Of a stretch of 64,000 nt of DNA, positions 37,533 to 52,740 are shown piece after piece; within the stretch, counting starts at the first letter, position 1; each line of letters begins with the position of its first letter. Source of the DNA: Adineta vaga (taxonomy: Eukaryota; Rotifera); NCBI GenBank assembly GCA_021613535.1, contig CP075495.1, forward strand, positions 7,502,001 through 7,566,000, read 5' to 3'. A program made the translations under genes and the position numbers. Under the pieces are notes generated by a model. It did not search any database. It was not told where the DNA came from and saw only the letters and a program-made list of their open reading frames with translations.

Positions 37533-39308
37533 ATTTCCATTTTCGTGCTTCCCTTTTAAGAATTCGTATATTTCATTAATGTAGTGCTCTTGCGACAGTT
37601 AGATATATAAATGTGTGTATGTATTGCAAGTTTTTATTAATTGAATCTCGCATTCCATTGTGGCCATTTTACAGCCGTGTACCTTTTTCTTTTTACTGTG
37701 TAGCATTGCTTGTTTTCTTGCTTTAATCTCTTAATGTATCGTGCTATCATTTTTGTTGTAATATTAAAAAAAACACTCAGGAAGAGAAAAGGTCATGACT
37801 TAAAATAATAAGATTTGACATGTGAATTACTAAGAGACAATGAATCAGACACTATTGATGTCAATAATTAAATTGATCAAAAGATATATAGATAGATGTT
37901 ACTGACATTTTGATAGTTGAATTGATTTGAAATAAGATGAAACATATTGTACGAGAATATAACGATATGAAATTGATCAAACACGCAAATAATCTTTAGT
38001 TTGAGTTAGTCTATCATGTTGACTGTTTTTCTGAATGGAAAACAAAATATACCAATCGTCAACTGTTGCAATATTTAAAAATTAGTTTTTGAGACCCATG
38101 AATGTAAAATAAGATGTATTTCTTCGTGGTCTTCTAGGGACATTAGCAAGACGAAAAAAGACATTAGTTAGAGACGTGTGTTGTTTTTGTCATGGTTAGT
38201 TCTTTGACAGTATTAACATGGCTTTTCTATAAATGTTTGTCGTTTACATCTATACATGATATTCCAGTTCGTTGTAATACATATTTAGGCAAAAAAAGAT
38301 AAGAAGATAAATTTTGTCTTTGGTAATGTGCCATGAAGAAGAAAAAAAACCAATAGGAAATTATTTTTTAATGAAGTAGATCTTTTCTTTATCAATGAAT
38401 TTCCTATCAAGTATTCTTTAGTTTGATAATGTAAGATAAGAAAAGAAGAGAGCGAGGGAGAAAGAGAGGGCGAATATTATCAGTCAACTTCGGTGTTTTT
38501 CTTGTTGGGGAAAAGAGAGCGTGGGGAATATTATTTTTTCTCGTTAATATCAAAAACTTGCATTGTCTAGATCATGCGCAAATCAAAGTATTCAATGTCA
38601 TCACTTCCAAACCTATAATACCAAAAACAATAACTATGACCTCAATGTTAATCTCCATATCCCTAGGTAAGCTATAAAACTATTTTTAAAATCCAGTTCA
38701 GACTTTATGATTTATCTAATAGCTTAGCAGCTGTTGAACGAGTTCTATGTTTTGCGTATATAATGTCATAAATGTTGTTAAATAATCGTCTGATTTGATA
38801 AGGAATTCGTTGATTTTTTATTAGAAATATTATTTCGTTCTAATCGGACAGTATTAAGATAACAAATATTGTTTGATTGGTTAACTATGATGGATGATAA
38901 CATTCGAGAAAGGGATATCCGATGATTAATCATGTTAATGACATACATTTGATTGAACTTGTTATCTGCAATATTATTAATAATATTAGTTTTTATTTCT
39001 GTTTGTTTCATCGGAACAAACAAGGTTAAAAGTTCTTGTCTTTTTCTAGTTTATGATTGTTAAGACGGAAATAAAGTATAGAATTACGATAGTATATTCA
39101 TCAAAGTATAAAGATAATTTTTGATTTTGATCAAAGTCTAACAAGCTTATTATTTATAGTCTGTTACTCTGTCATAATACAGTAAAAGAAGACATGATAT
39201 TTGATAAAATAGATAGACATCTAGATTTTCAATTGTTTTAATAGTTTTCAAGGTAGACAAAAGTTATTTCAATTTACTGGCATTGAAAATAATTAGTGAT
39301 ACTTGTAA
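37533..39308. other. 1.8 kb gap
   Basis: AT-rich. An 81-codon minus-strand Asn/Ile-rich stretch at 38778-39023 has no family character. No RNA gene or mobile element was recognised. Confidence 0.5.
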
Positions 39309-39598
39309 ATGTCAAGTAACGTAAAAAAAGACATGGGAAAGCCTCGATCAAGGCTGACATATATTATATTGACAGTTGTTGCCATTCTTTCATCCTTATC
39401 CTATCAACTCTACCATTTGACTCGATTCGATCGTAGACATACGACGAGTAAGTTCAATTTGCGATATATATTTTCTTCTTTGTAAATTGTACTGGATATT
39501 TTCTTGGAAATGTATTCCGTAGTTTGATAAACATATTTATTCATTCTATCAATTTAGCTTATCCTTCAACAGGATATAATTATTCAAAAACGATCTAA
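39309..39598 (+). CDS. candidate 59-aa single-pass membrane protein, two exons
   Basis: Exon 39309-39447 starts with ATG and ends in a good donor (A|GTAAGTTC). Exon 39558-39598 follows an AATTTAG acceptor, continues the frame and stops at TAA. The product has a basic N-terminus (MSSNVKKDMGKPRSR), a hydrophobic helix (LTYIILTVVAILSSLSYQLY), a basic positive-out flank (RFDRRHTT) and a Tyr/Ser tail. Start codon, matching intron phase, helix and flanking charges together make a real gene plausible. No homologue is recognised. It sits in a region of about 5 kb that otherwise shows no genes. Small integral proteins of this shape are typical respiratory-chain or assembly subunits, but that is only an analogy. 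Confidence 0.45.
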
Positions 39599-42500
39599 AG
39601 ATATGATACAGATTTTATCTATAGGAGAGATGATATGTATGCCAAAAGTGTCGTTTATTTATTTGTTTGTTTGCTTGTTATTATTGTATGATTTTGCTTA
39701 GTGCAAACTATGATTTGTCATTATTTTAGTTGTACTATGAAAGATGATCTGTTCTACACGTTTCGATCAGTTCATTGCGTGCACATTCCGATTTTTTTTC
39801 ACTTCGATCAATTCAATTTTCACTTTCTACACAATCCTAGGATAGATTATTTCAAACAAAAAATATTATATTGCACTTCCGATGTAATTATTTTGCACGT
39901 AAGAATATGCCATAATATTATAACTAAAACTATATAAATCGCGTGTAACAATAAGAAATTGAACGAATATTTATTAAGTTCATTCTACGCAAAATCACAT
40001 GAGATTTAAACTTTAAATTAAGCTTTTCATTATTTATTCATGACAAATTCTGCTAAAGTGAGATTCTATATTTAATATAGTACAGTCATTTATAATTATG
40101 TCCGGAATTTTTTAAGCGTAGCAAAATTGTTAATTAAAACAGTATCAGACCATCCCTACTACGCAATAATAAGTAATCTTAGAATTAATACTTTTGTAAA
40201 TCATTTCAAACAGTATGTCGTGCAACAGAGGACAATTTATAATAAAACATTAATTTCTATTTTTTCTAAAATTATTTGTCTGACGTCAATTTATTTGACT
40301 TGCATATGAAGTTAAGCTATAGAATTATTTTTCATCAAAGGACATGTCATCAGTTTGATCTTGTTCAGTAAGTCAAAATTCTAAATGTAATATTAAATTC
40401 ATAGTACTAACTGACGCTTGTAGTTATTAAGTATCGAATTCACAACTTATTATTATTTAGAATGAAATCATGTAGTAGATTTTTAATTATGCCGATCGAC
40501 ATTGATCTCCTTTTAAACGATAATGTTTATTTTCACGACGTGACTTTTTCTTTTTCTTTTTTTGAACAAACAATTTTAATTCCTAATTGTTACACTGTAC
40601 TTTAATTATGCTTCATCTATTAATATTTTGTTAGGCACTTTTATGTTAGATCAGTTGTTGAACACGTGTTCAAACTTGAAATGAATAAGATCATCTTGTT
40701 TTAGTTACAGGATATATGTATAGAAGTCACCAAAGTCTTTGAGATATGCCGCTTCCTCCTACTCTTATTTTTAACTACTTAACCATGTCTTTATAATTAT
40801 CTTTTGAAATCACATGTTCGCAATTATATCAGACAATAATGAAGAGAAAAACAAACATTTCCTTTCTCATTCTCTAATTGCACGGTTTAAATAGGTGAAA
40901 TCAAATAGAATCTAACGTATACTTATAGAAAGTATCTGACAAATAGCATGTCGGTTAGTTTACTTTTCATCAAAAATGTAATCAGTAAAATACGCAGGTA
41001 GAAAATACAACGTATTTTTGCATTAAATAGAGATATGATTTCTAACGAAAGAATATATTTTGTTATTCGAAATAAAAACCAAGCTATACCAAAGAACATT
41101 GTGCTTCTTTATTGATTGCAGAAAATTTCTTTTGGTAAAAATAGAAGTGTAATGATTATGGAGATTTTATTCAATATTTCTGACTTATTCGAAAATTAGT
41201 AAGTAATTATTGACATGAATTTTATCTAGTGATAATATTCTAGGTTGCTTTTTTCTGTTATATGGAAAGAAAAATACAATTATCCCTTTTTTTTTATGTT
41301 TCGAGACATATATCAGATTATATTCAATTCTATTTTGTGTGTTGTTTCTTTTCGAGGAAGACAACTCTGTCTAATTTGATTACAATCGAACATAGACAAG
41401 TGAAATAGTCTTCATATATATATATATGAAAGTTTACATTCGCTTTTACTTGATAATAGTTTCTCTATGTGGTATATGTAATTACATCGGCATTAGAAAC
41501 ACGTAAATAAGACGTGTTTTTAATTTTTAAGTATGACTTCTTTCGATGCACCAAAATGAGAATAGATCATCAGTACTAGCTCGTTCTACTTTGGAAAAGA
41601 TCACGATAATGTATAGAAAATTGTCTTTACAAACTGATAAACTATCGTAAGGTATCATTTACATTAGACTTCTCGTTTCCGTTTTTCCTCTTTCTAGTCT
41701 GTACTTTAAACAAAAAATTTATTATCAAAATAGTAATTGTGTGTTTGTGGAGAGTAAAAAGACGAGTTATGTTTTAGTTTTCTGTATTATAAGAAATTCA
41801 TTCTTAGTTTGGAAATATTATCGAAGACATGAATTAGGTGACAAGAATAAGAAGAGACAATAGATTTAATTAGTTCGAAAGCTTGACAGCCAATAAAAGA
41901 ATAATGTTTTGTTTACTAGAAAGAAGGTCGGTGAAGATATATATCACATCTTAAAAGAGAACTTTTACGTTTAATTTTCATTCAACAATAAGAGTAAATA
42001 AAGAATTCTTAGATCTATATGTAATAACAAGAATCGATTTATAGATTAGAATCGAAGACGGAAACAATACATGTCTCTTCATATGATTAAAGTGCCTAAT
42101 GACGACGAAAATATTCTATTGTTATTTGTAAACAAGAACTAAGAATAGTGTTCTATTCGATAGAATTTTTCATCATTTAGGTTTCCGATTGATTGAATCA
42201 ATAACACATCATCACTTTTAAATATATAGAAGAGAAGTGTAAGAATAGAATGAGAATAACACTTTTTCTTTTTGACAGTTGTTGTTTACGAGTCTGACAC
42301 TGAAAACTGATTCGTTTCAAATTCTCATTTTATGCAAAATACAATCTGTTCTTCTTATTTTTCATTGTCAATTAGTAAAAGAAAATTCATCGTGTCGGAA
42401 GATAAACGACACAGGAACCCATATATATATATATACATATACATATGTGTGTCAGGAGAGGTCTAAGTAAATAAGATTACAACTTGTCTTGTCAGATGAG

Positions 42501-42604
42501 TCTGTCGTTTTATGTCAAAATTTTGATATTAAGTTAACTTTGAGATCACATGTTTATTCCATTTTAGATTTATTTAATTTATTTTTCAATGATGAATATA
42601 ATTT
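39599..42604. other. 3 kb gap upstream of the second GPCR
   Basis: AT-rich with frequent stops. Contains short (AT)n tracts near 41415 and 42422. An acceptor-like TTTTAG ends at 42567, 37 nt before the GPCR start. Confidence 0.5.
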
Positions 42605-43999
42605 ATGGAATATTCAATGACTGATAAAGGTGAACCAGGTCAATTTGAATCATTAAATGCCGCATTGAAATATGTTGGTTTAACATCGGGTTTATTTATT
42701 AATGAAACATTGTTATTACCACGATCACAATCAACATTACCATCAGCAATTAGTATTCTCCCATTAGTGTTAGGTTCTATCGGTTTAGTTTTTAATATTC
42801 TTGCTTTATTAATATTTACGACATCAAAAACATTTCGACAAAATTCATTTCGATGGTATATTTATGCTTTAACACTTATCAATTGTGCAAGTATTTTAAC
42901 GTGAGTGAATAGGGTTTTTTTTTTCATTAGAAAATAATTTCAATCGTCTTGTATTTTCAGTCATTCATGGTTTTATTTAACGTTCTACATCGCTGATTCA
43001 TTATATCTTTGTAAATATTTACGATATTTACAACAATCAACAGCAACAACATCGCTATGGATTATGGTTCTATTATCCTTAGAACGTTCATTTACATTTT
43101 CTCGACCATTTGCTGTTAAAAAATTCTTACAATCTCATACAATTTGTTTCATTCTTTCCTTTGTCGTCTTTCTTTGTTTTGCATTACATATTGATGAATT
43201 GATATCTGTTGATGTCAAAGCATTTCGATGGGTCAATTTCGCATATGGTCTTTGTTCCATTAGACGACATTTTCGTATGTCAACTGATCGTATTAAAATT
43301 GTTACACATTCACATTCATTTATACTTCCATTTTTACTAAATTCAATTCTCGATATATATATTTGTTATAAAATGTGTCAACGACGTAAACGTTTAGCAA
43401 TAACATCATCATTTTTATCGAAACAACATAAAAATCATTTTCGACGTTCAAAAAAATCTATTGCCCACGAAATAACATTCACGTTATTGTGTCAATCCTT
43501 ATGGTTACTTTTTACTTATTTTCCGACGCATCTTTATTATTTTTTACTATCATTTAAATTAATTAATGATCATGATCGAGATAATTCTAAATTAACATTT
43601 CTGATGAGATTAAATCTATTGGTGTATTTAGCATTTTCACCGACATTATATGTTATATTCAGTTCAACACTACGACGAGAAATTCAATCATGTATATGTC
43701 GATCATATAAACAACATCGGCCAGCAAGTTTTTCTAATATGTCCAGCACGCAAAATAAACTTCGGCAGTTTTTCTCTTCATCTGAGCATCATAGACGTCA
43801 CAGTATTCGACGTACACATATAACAACATTTTTTACAATGAGTGAACGAATTGGTAGAAAAACAGCATCACCATCAATATGTGTTCTATATAAAATTGAT
43901 TATTTATCGAAAAGTGCACCTTGTTTATTGATATGTAATATCGAAGATAAACAAAATCGAACTTTAAGAACCGAACGATCGAATACAGTTGTTCAGTGA
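42605..43999 (+). CDS. rhodopsin-family GPCR, orphan
   Basis: Two exons (42605-42900, 42961-43999) encode 444 aa; an in-frame TAA just upstream (42599-42601) fixes the start. The extracellular N-terminus of about 55 residues has the sequon NET. TM1 is ISILPLVLGSIGLVFNILAL. TM3 ends LLSLERSFTFSRPF, so the DRY position is ERS. A Cys before TM3 (YLCKYL) and one in loop 2 (YGLCSIRR) can form the conserved disulfide. TM6 is FTLLCQSLWLLFTYFP. TM7 is LNLLVYLAFSPTLYVIF, with SPTLY for NPxxY. The tail is long, basic and His/Ser-rich. It is a class A receptor of an invertebrate peptide-receptor type, distinct from the first GPCR (3334-5269). The ligand is unknown. Confidence 0.8.
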
Positions 44000-45445
44000 T
44001 ATCTGCCTCCGTTGTTCTTTTTTTTCTGTTTCGTACGTACGTTGTTAATATTACGAATGTAAAAAATGTGTATTGATCAAACAAAAATTTCTTACTACGT
44101 TAAACGTAGATATTTGTTTCTTATTTCAAATTAATAAAGTTAATAAACTAAAAAAAACTTAATTTCCTGTGTTTTTTACTCCTACTACTTCTCTCAACTT
44201 ACTAATTTGTCTGATTATTAATTATTCATGATAACACCGCAAAATTTAGATCAAAGCATATCTTACATTACTTATTATCCATGAAATAATTAGAATGCTC
44301 AAAACGTGACAGTACTACTAAATACTACGTATATGCAATGCAGTAGAAAATATGTATACAAATGATTCTCGTTTTCTTTTATCTAAAAATAGATAATCGA
44401 CAAGTGGATTGTAAACATGTATTTTGACAGGTATTCTTTTAATGCGTCGTTTTTTTTTCAGGCTGAAAATATCATATGTTATTCTAAGAAATATGGCTTA
44501 AGAGAACTCGAGTTTGTACCCAATATTGTCGTACCTTTTTTAGCGTTTCTCTTCTTAATAGACTGACTTTTGTTTCTGACACGATTCGTTACGAAATTAG
44601 TTTTGACATCGATCATTCCTCAACACGTAAATATATATGATGGATTTCTCAAAAAGGCAATAAAAGTTGACGGGAATGTTTATAATTATGCTTGGCGTGT
44701 CAATAGAATTCGAAGGCATTAATGTTTGCCGGTTAAAATTCATGAGTATTAACTATTACGTTGTTGTATTTTGTTATAGAAATAAATAATGACTTCATGT
44801 ACTCAAAGTAAACAAACTACAATTACTATTTGCACATCCTACATCGATGAAATAAACGTTGTTTTATCAACTGTGAAAAAATTTGTTCATTTGACTCTCG
44901 ATGTGGAAATCTGTTGCTCTACAGACGATATGATGAGTTCATAGTCTGAGACATGTGTTATTATAGTCTACTAATGATAGTGTTCATAAAATATACACTG
45001 ACAACAAGAAATGGTATGACATTGATTTTTACAAAGTTCATATTGAAAATGTGAAAAGAAAAGTTGATTTTGAATGGTACAACTAAGTTCTACCTTCTCA
45101 TCTGTTGACAGACAATATCAAGGATAACATGGTTACATTCGATGTAAAACACCAGAGTATTTTTAGTTTTCATAATTTTAGAATATATATAATTAAGTTA
45201 ACGAACAGTGAGTATAGTAAGAAGAAGCCGTTTTGTGGCGCTCTCTATCGAAGATATAAAACGATGTTGTTCATATGATTCTGCATGTAATCCAATCATG
45301 AAATAATGATTATAATCAATCACTAAAATTGACCTTAAGTTTTGTATTCTAATTGTAAATTTAAATGTCTATAGCAATGTTTTCGTTGTCTTATATTTAT
45401 ATCTTTCTTTATTTCACATTCTAGAAGTTTCTCATTATTTGTAAT
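44000..45445. other. 1.4 kb gap upstream of the C1orf50 homologue
   Basis: AT-rich. A 52-codon open stretch at 44789-44944 follows an acceptor-like TTATAG but has no other support. A pyrimidine-rich acceptor-like site ends at 45424, 21 nt before the next ATG. Confidence 0.5.
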
Positions 45446-46057
45446 ATGGATTCGCAACCGATTATTCGTGATCTTGTTTTAGCTAATATTGTATCGTCAA
45501 CAGCATCATCCGCAGAAACTTGTGTACAACTAGTTGAAAGTGAAAAAAATCCATTCGGTCATGCTTTAGTGAATTCACGAAATGATATTGTTTCGGATCC
45601 TCAAGATCTTGTTAATTTAGCTCGACAGATTGAAACATGTGATGCATTTGTACGTGCAAATGTTTCGAATCGTTTACAAGTAATTGTTAATCAAATGAAT
45701 TATTTACGACAAGAAGCACAACGTACATTAATGAAAGCTCGTCGTGATGATGAATTAAATCATTGCGCCTGTAATCTTGTACGACGACCTGGACAAATTT
45801 ACTATCATTATGAAAGACAAAGTGGACAGAAATATTTATCAATCATGCATCCACAAGATTGGTTATCAACTGTTAAAAATACTGGATGTCCACATCGATT
45901 TATTGGTGCTTATAGACTTGAATATGATAATTCATGGACACGACAACCAACAGATTATGATGATGGATTAGATGATCCGTTAGATGAATTGAAACAACAG
46001 AAAGCAAATGATCTACAACAAAATCAGAAGATGATTGAATTTCTTATTAAATCATAA
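45446..46057 (+). CDS. C1orf50-like protein (DUF2452)
   Basis: A single exon of 203 codons. It matches the conserved core of the C1orf50/DUF2452 family: DPQDLVNLARQIETCDAFVR, then ANVSNRLQVIVNQMNYLRQEA, NHCACNLVRRPGQIYYHYER, SGQKYLSIMHPQDW and CPHRFIGAYRLEYDNSWT. Length is close to human C1orf50 (199 aa). The molecular function of the family is not established. No membrane segment or signal peptide is seen. The stop is 71 nt from the ATG of ACBD6 on the same strand, one of two very close pairs in this window. Confidence 0.88.
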   Translation: MDSQPIIRDLVLANIVSSTASSAETCVQLVESEKNPFGHALVNSRNDIVSDPQDLVNLARQIETCDAFVRANVSNRLQVIVNQMNYLRQEAQRTLMKARRDDELNHCACNLVRRPGQIYYHYERQSGQKYLSIMHPQDWLSTVKNTGCPHRFIGAYRLEYDNSWTRQPTDYDDGLDDPLDELKQQKANDLQQNQKMIEFLIKS

Positions 46058-46128
46058 ATTGTTTTTTTTACTTTCAAAATAAAGAATAAAATCAATAGCA
46101 GCCAAATTTTCTTTTCAGACAAAAAAAG

Positions 46129-47146
46129 ATGACTACTGCTACTAATGATAATGATGATGGCCTCGAATCAGTTCTTGGAGATGATGATGAATTTCAAGAA
46201 GCTGCTCTATTTGTTCAGAATAATCTATCATTATTCTCGCGTGATGATCTTCTATATTTATATGCACGATTTAAACAGGTAACATTTTTCCAAATCTAGA
46301 TCTATAAGAAATTGTTGTTTTCTTCTTGAAAAGGTAACTGTGGGTGACACAAACATTCCTCGACCAGGTTATTTTAGTTTCGAAGCTAAAACTAAATGGT
46401 AGATTCTGAAATGAAAAATCTACTATGATTTCGTTTTGTTTATTTGAAATTAAGGGATGCATGGAATGCTCTAAAATCTGTGTCAAAATTCGAAGCATCC
46501 AAAGAATATATTGAACTTGTAACAGATATAAAAGAAAAAAATCAGATGGAAAAACAAGTTCGTCATATAGCAAAATTTTCATGTAAATACGAATATTTAC
46601 TTTTAATTAGAAATCAGCCGGAACTGGACCAAGTGTTAGTCGATTATTAGTGAACAATGATGAACAAATGCCTGATGATGAAGAGAAAACAATTTACGAA
46701 TTTTGTCAAGATGGCAATGAAAAACGTGTAGAACAAATGCTTAAAAATAATTTTGATGTAAACAAACCAGATGAAACGGTATTTGAACTTTGTTATTTAA
46801 TTTTCTCTTTGATGATTTCTATACTTAGCAATTAACTCTATTACATTGGGCAGCAGATCGTGGTTATGAATCAATGATCAAACTTTTAGTTAAATACAAA
46901 GCCGATCTTAACGCGCGAGATGAAGATGGACAAACTCCATTATTTTACGGTATGTTGAGATGTATTCATCTCAAAAATTCATTCATTACGTCATTGCCTT
47001 TTCTAGCTGCTCATTCGAGTAACATTCCTTGTATAAAACTTTTACTTGTCCTTGGTGCGGATCCAACAATTCCAAATGATGATGGTGAATTACCATCATC
47101 TGTAGCACAAACAGATGAGGAAAAAGCTGCTTGGAACCAACTTTAA
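46129..47146 (+). CDS. ACBD6: acyl-CoA-binding domain-containing protein 6
   Basis: Six exons (46129-46278, 46334-46398, 46455-46557, 46611-46778, 46829-46949, 47007-47146) join to 248 aa (human 282). The N-terminal acyl-CoA-binding domain has EFQEAALFVQNNLSLFSRDD, LYLYARFKQVTVGD and KTKWDAWNALKSVSK; the Tyr/Lys ligands of the ACB fold are conserved. An acidic linker leads to two ankyrin repeats (QLTLLHWAADRGYESMIKLL, then PLFYAAHSSNIPCIKLLL). This order is specific to ACBD6, a cytosolic/nuclear acyl-CoA carrier linked to protein N-myristoylation. It is preceded by a pyrimidine-rich TTTTCAG ending at 46118, 10 nt before the ATG. Confidence 0.92.
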
Positions 47147-49265
<2,119 letters not shown>

Positions 49266-49864
49266 GCCAAGGTATCTTACAATTAATCTTGACCCCAACT
49301 TATTCTTGCATTTTTTCTGCTGTCTTTTTACTCTACATATTCATGTCCTATTGAGCATGTGTAATCAACTTTACAAATCTTATTCTCTTTGATTGCTCGC
49401 GCGTTTGTATCTTCTGTATGTTCCGCATTGTTCTTTAACATTTCATTTTGGTTTACAAAAAAAAACAAATATATATAAATAATACAATATTGTGTTGTTC
49501 ATTGGATTGATCATGTATGTGCAAAGACGAAAGATTTAAAAAAAAAGAAAAAAGATACAGGCGAAAAATGTGTAGAAGTGTAATCTTGAGTTGGTTCACG
49601 AAACAAAAGGAGAAAAGAACCAGCCAGAAAATATTAAGTGTGAAATGTTGTGATAGCTGCTTGCATTAATTCGATCTATAAATAGAAAAAGAAAAAGAAC
49701 TAACGTCATATATGCAGAAAGACAACGTCAATTTGTCGTATCAATAACGAACAAAATAAATAATGTAGTTTTTTTCTCGAAAACTAACTAATAATTTTTC
49801 ACAATGTATCTATATACATGTATATATCTAATTACAATATCGATTTATGTCTCGGAATTCATAA
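49266..49864. other. convergent 3' gap, actin copy 2 and stomatin
   Basis: 599 nt of probable 3' UTR for both genes; several ATAAA-type signals are present. No gene was recognised. Confidence 0.5.
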
Positions 49865-51351
49865 TCATAGTTGAGTTTCTATATAAGAAGTCCTATCAAG
49901 TCCGGTCATTGTCTTCATTACCGGAATTGGAAACACAATGGTTGAATTTTTCTCTGATGCAATTGTTGTTAACGTTTGTAAATATCGAAGTTGAAGAGCT
50001 GTCGGTGATTGCATGATAACATCGGCGGCATCTTTCAATGCTCTATATAAAGATTTCAAAGAGGTCTGATTAAACGAAAGTAAACTCAATCAATTTTACC
50101 TTGATGCTTTTTGTTCACCTTCGGCTGCAATAACTTTAGCACGAGCTTCTCTTGCAGCTTCAGCTTCCGCAGCCATTGCTCTATAGGAAAAAAAAAGAGA
50201 AAGATCAAATGAAAGTTAGAATAATTTTATGAAATAATATTCAATTTACCTTTGTAATTGAACAGGTAATCGAACGTCTTTTCTACAAATCAAGTGGAAA
50301 TATTTTAATTTATTTCTTTACATATATATAAAACAATAACGTACACTTCAACTCTTTCAACTCGAACTCCCCAACCTTCTGTACCTTCATCCAAAGCAGC
50401 CTAGAAAATAAGAATAGAATTACAGATTGTCTTTCTTCTAACAAATCAATCACTAGACCTGCATAGTTTGTGCAATAGATTCTCGATCTGAAAGAATCTC
50501 TTGTAATGATTTTGTACCCAAACTATTAAAAGAAAAAGCACAGAAGAACTACATAGAAAATAATGTGTAGATTAACTTACACATTACGTAAACTGGTAGC
50601 AGCTAGTAATTGTGTACTTTTCGGAGCATCTTCTACATTTGTAATTGATATAACTGGATCAAATACACGAAAATAGACAACAGCATCGACAGCTACGGTT
50701 ACTGAATCTTTTGTTAAAATCTATGTAGAAAATCATGGATATAGCATAGAAAAAAAAACAATCATCATTTATAATAATAATGTCAACCTCCTGCGGTGGC
50801 ACATCGAATGTAATTGTTCTCAGATCAACTTTTGTATAGGCATCAACGCATGGTATGATAATAAAAAGACCTGGTCCCTATGATAATCACAAGAATAGAC
50901 AAAAAATATAGATAATCATAGAGATTTATTAAATCGGATATACTTTGGCACCGCCAAGAATACGACCCAATCGAAACATAACGGCACGTTCATATTCTTG
51001 AACAACCTAATCAAATCAGAATATCATCTTTTTTTAATTTGACTCAAATCACATGTAACTTACTTTTAAACAAACTGTCAACGAAAATGGAAACGTCAGA
51101 CATATAATTGCATAAGAAAGGAATAATAATATATATCCACATATTCCCAAACTATAGTCTTCATGAGAATCTAATCAAGAAAACAGAAAAAAAGATTTAC
51201 TAATTAGTGAAATGAAATGAATGAATAACAAAGTAGGATTTTGTTAATGAGAGATCTAAAACTCACCATGATGTGTTCTAATTATTGATGCTCGAGAAAA
51301 CTGTATTGCTGAAGTTGAGCGTGGATGATGATCATTACGATCTAGACTCAT
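49865..51351 (-). CDS. STOM: stomatin-family (SPFH/PHB) membrane protein
   Basis: Ten exons (51351-51267, 51170-51064, 51006-50944, 50877-50788, 50720-50581, 50522-50459, 50400-50345, 50282-50250, 50180-50100, 50042-49865) give 298 aa. A hydrophobic hairpin ([20 protein letters not shown]) precedes the SPFH domain: [60 protein letters not shown] and [17 protein letters not shown]. The conserved helix [20 protein letters not shown] is complete, and the C-terminus has the oligomerisation stretch [20 protein letters not shown]. Stomatins scaffold cholesterol-rich membrane domains and modulate ion channels. Exon 2 can be joined to at least three different upstream ATG exons, all ending in phase 1. 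Confidence 0.92.
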
Positions 51352-52664
51352 ATTTTCTTCTGATGTGTTTTTTTATCGTGCTTGTCGTCGTCTTCTCGTC
51401 TTACTATTCAAGTAGCGTTCGAACTATTTTCTCTGCTTATTGCTAGTTCTCACGCACGACAATGGAAATTGATGTTTCTGTCTCTTTATTACTACTATTA
51501 TTGCTCTATTGTTGCCGATATTATCATATTCTGCTTGTTAGTCTATCTTTTTTTCTCGTATTCTCCCTAGAGTCCTTAAGGTGTTTGTTTATTCAAAAGA
51601 TTCATAATGTTACTCCCTATTTCTCCCGCTCTCTCTCTCTCTATTACTTTATTACATTTCGAGCAAGGACAGTTATTTGACAGCAAGAAATGACAGTTGT
51701 ATTTGTCAAATGACAGATAACGTTTACAAAAACGATATCTCTATCATTATACCAAAGAATAATAACTAAATATTTTTTCTACAAAGAATAAAAAAACAAC
51801 ATAACTATGCCTACTTGCTGTTCGCTTGATTTTTGTTGTTAACGGTGCTGTATACATATGCAATGATGATAGATCAGTCAACGTCACTCAGACACACGCT
51901 TTTATTGAGAGATTCACCGTAAATGCATTTCCCTTGTCATCTTTTTTGCTTCTTTCTTTCTTATATTTCTTTTTTTGCAGTTTCCTCTAACTTAACGCAA
52001 CGATCTTCCGCTTGTTCTCTGTTTCTCTCTACACTTTCTTGCTTATCTACATGCTCTTCCCCCTTTTTTTTTATTGTTATATTCACATAGACCCAAGAGC
52101 TTTTTTCCAATTACATAATTGAATGTCTCTTGATACTCAATGTTCACAAGACAATTATGGGACAATCAATCGCTAGATAGTTCAAATCTGATTCAGCTTC
52201 AATAAATCGCATGCAATCATAAAACTTTAAATCCTTTTTCGTTAGTATTTAGGCTTCTCTAGAGAAATTATTCGAAGCTTTCGTCTAGTTGATAGCAATA
52301 ATTCTAGGCAAGCCAATGACAATAATAACAAATGAATAAAGACGATGCGTCCATCGTTCGTTATTAAACTAAACTGTTGTTGTTATTCGGGAAACGACAA
52401 GAAAAAGAAGAACGGAAGAACTCAATTTATAAGATGCAAGTTTCCTAGTCGTTCAGTTAATCATACAATACTCCAAACGATTAAGTAATAGAAGAAGAAG
52501 AAGAAGAAGAAGAAGAAGATCGAGAACTAACGAACGATAAGAGACATTTCTCTGGTTATCCAGTTTCGATTAGTTCGATAGTACTTCAATGTATGATAAT
52601 TTGTAGATGTATTTAGAATAAAATCCAAGAATTCTCATGAATCATATTAAATTATCTTTCTCAC
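51352..52664. other. stomatin 5' region between alternative first exons
   Basis: 1.3 kb, pyrimidine-rich on the plus strand, with a CT tract near 51630 and an (AAG)n repeat at 52491-52519. Probably promoter and intronic sequence of the stomatin gene. No other gene was recognised. Confidence 0.5.
52491..52519 (+). repeat. (GAA)n trinucleotide repeat
   Basis: About nine and a half uninterrupted GAA units upstream of the proximal stomatin first exon. Confidence 0.9.
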
Positions 52665-52740
52665 CTGTCTTTATAATAGGTATTGGAAGCAATGCTAAAT
52701 GTGTTGAAGATGCTCGTAGATGATGATGATGGTGTGGCAT
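52665..52740 (-). CDS. candidate alternative first exon of stomatin (1b)
   Basis: A 76 nt exon from ATG (52740-52738) to a good donor (ACAG|GTGAGA). It encodes a His-rich start and LALLPIPIIKTG, 25 complete codons plus one base, the same phase as the proximal first exon (51351-51267). It would splice to stomatin exon 2 at 51170, replacing the cytoplasmic N-terminus before the membrane hairpin. Confidence 0.5.

Noticed and set aside
44789-44944. 52-codon plus-strand frame preceded by TTATAG
   Set aside because: Possible trans-spliced mini-gene, but no motif or second line of evidence.
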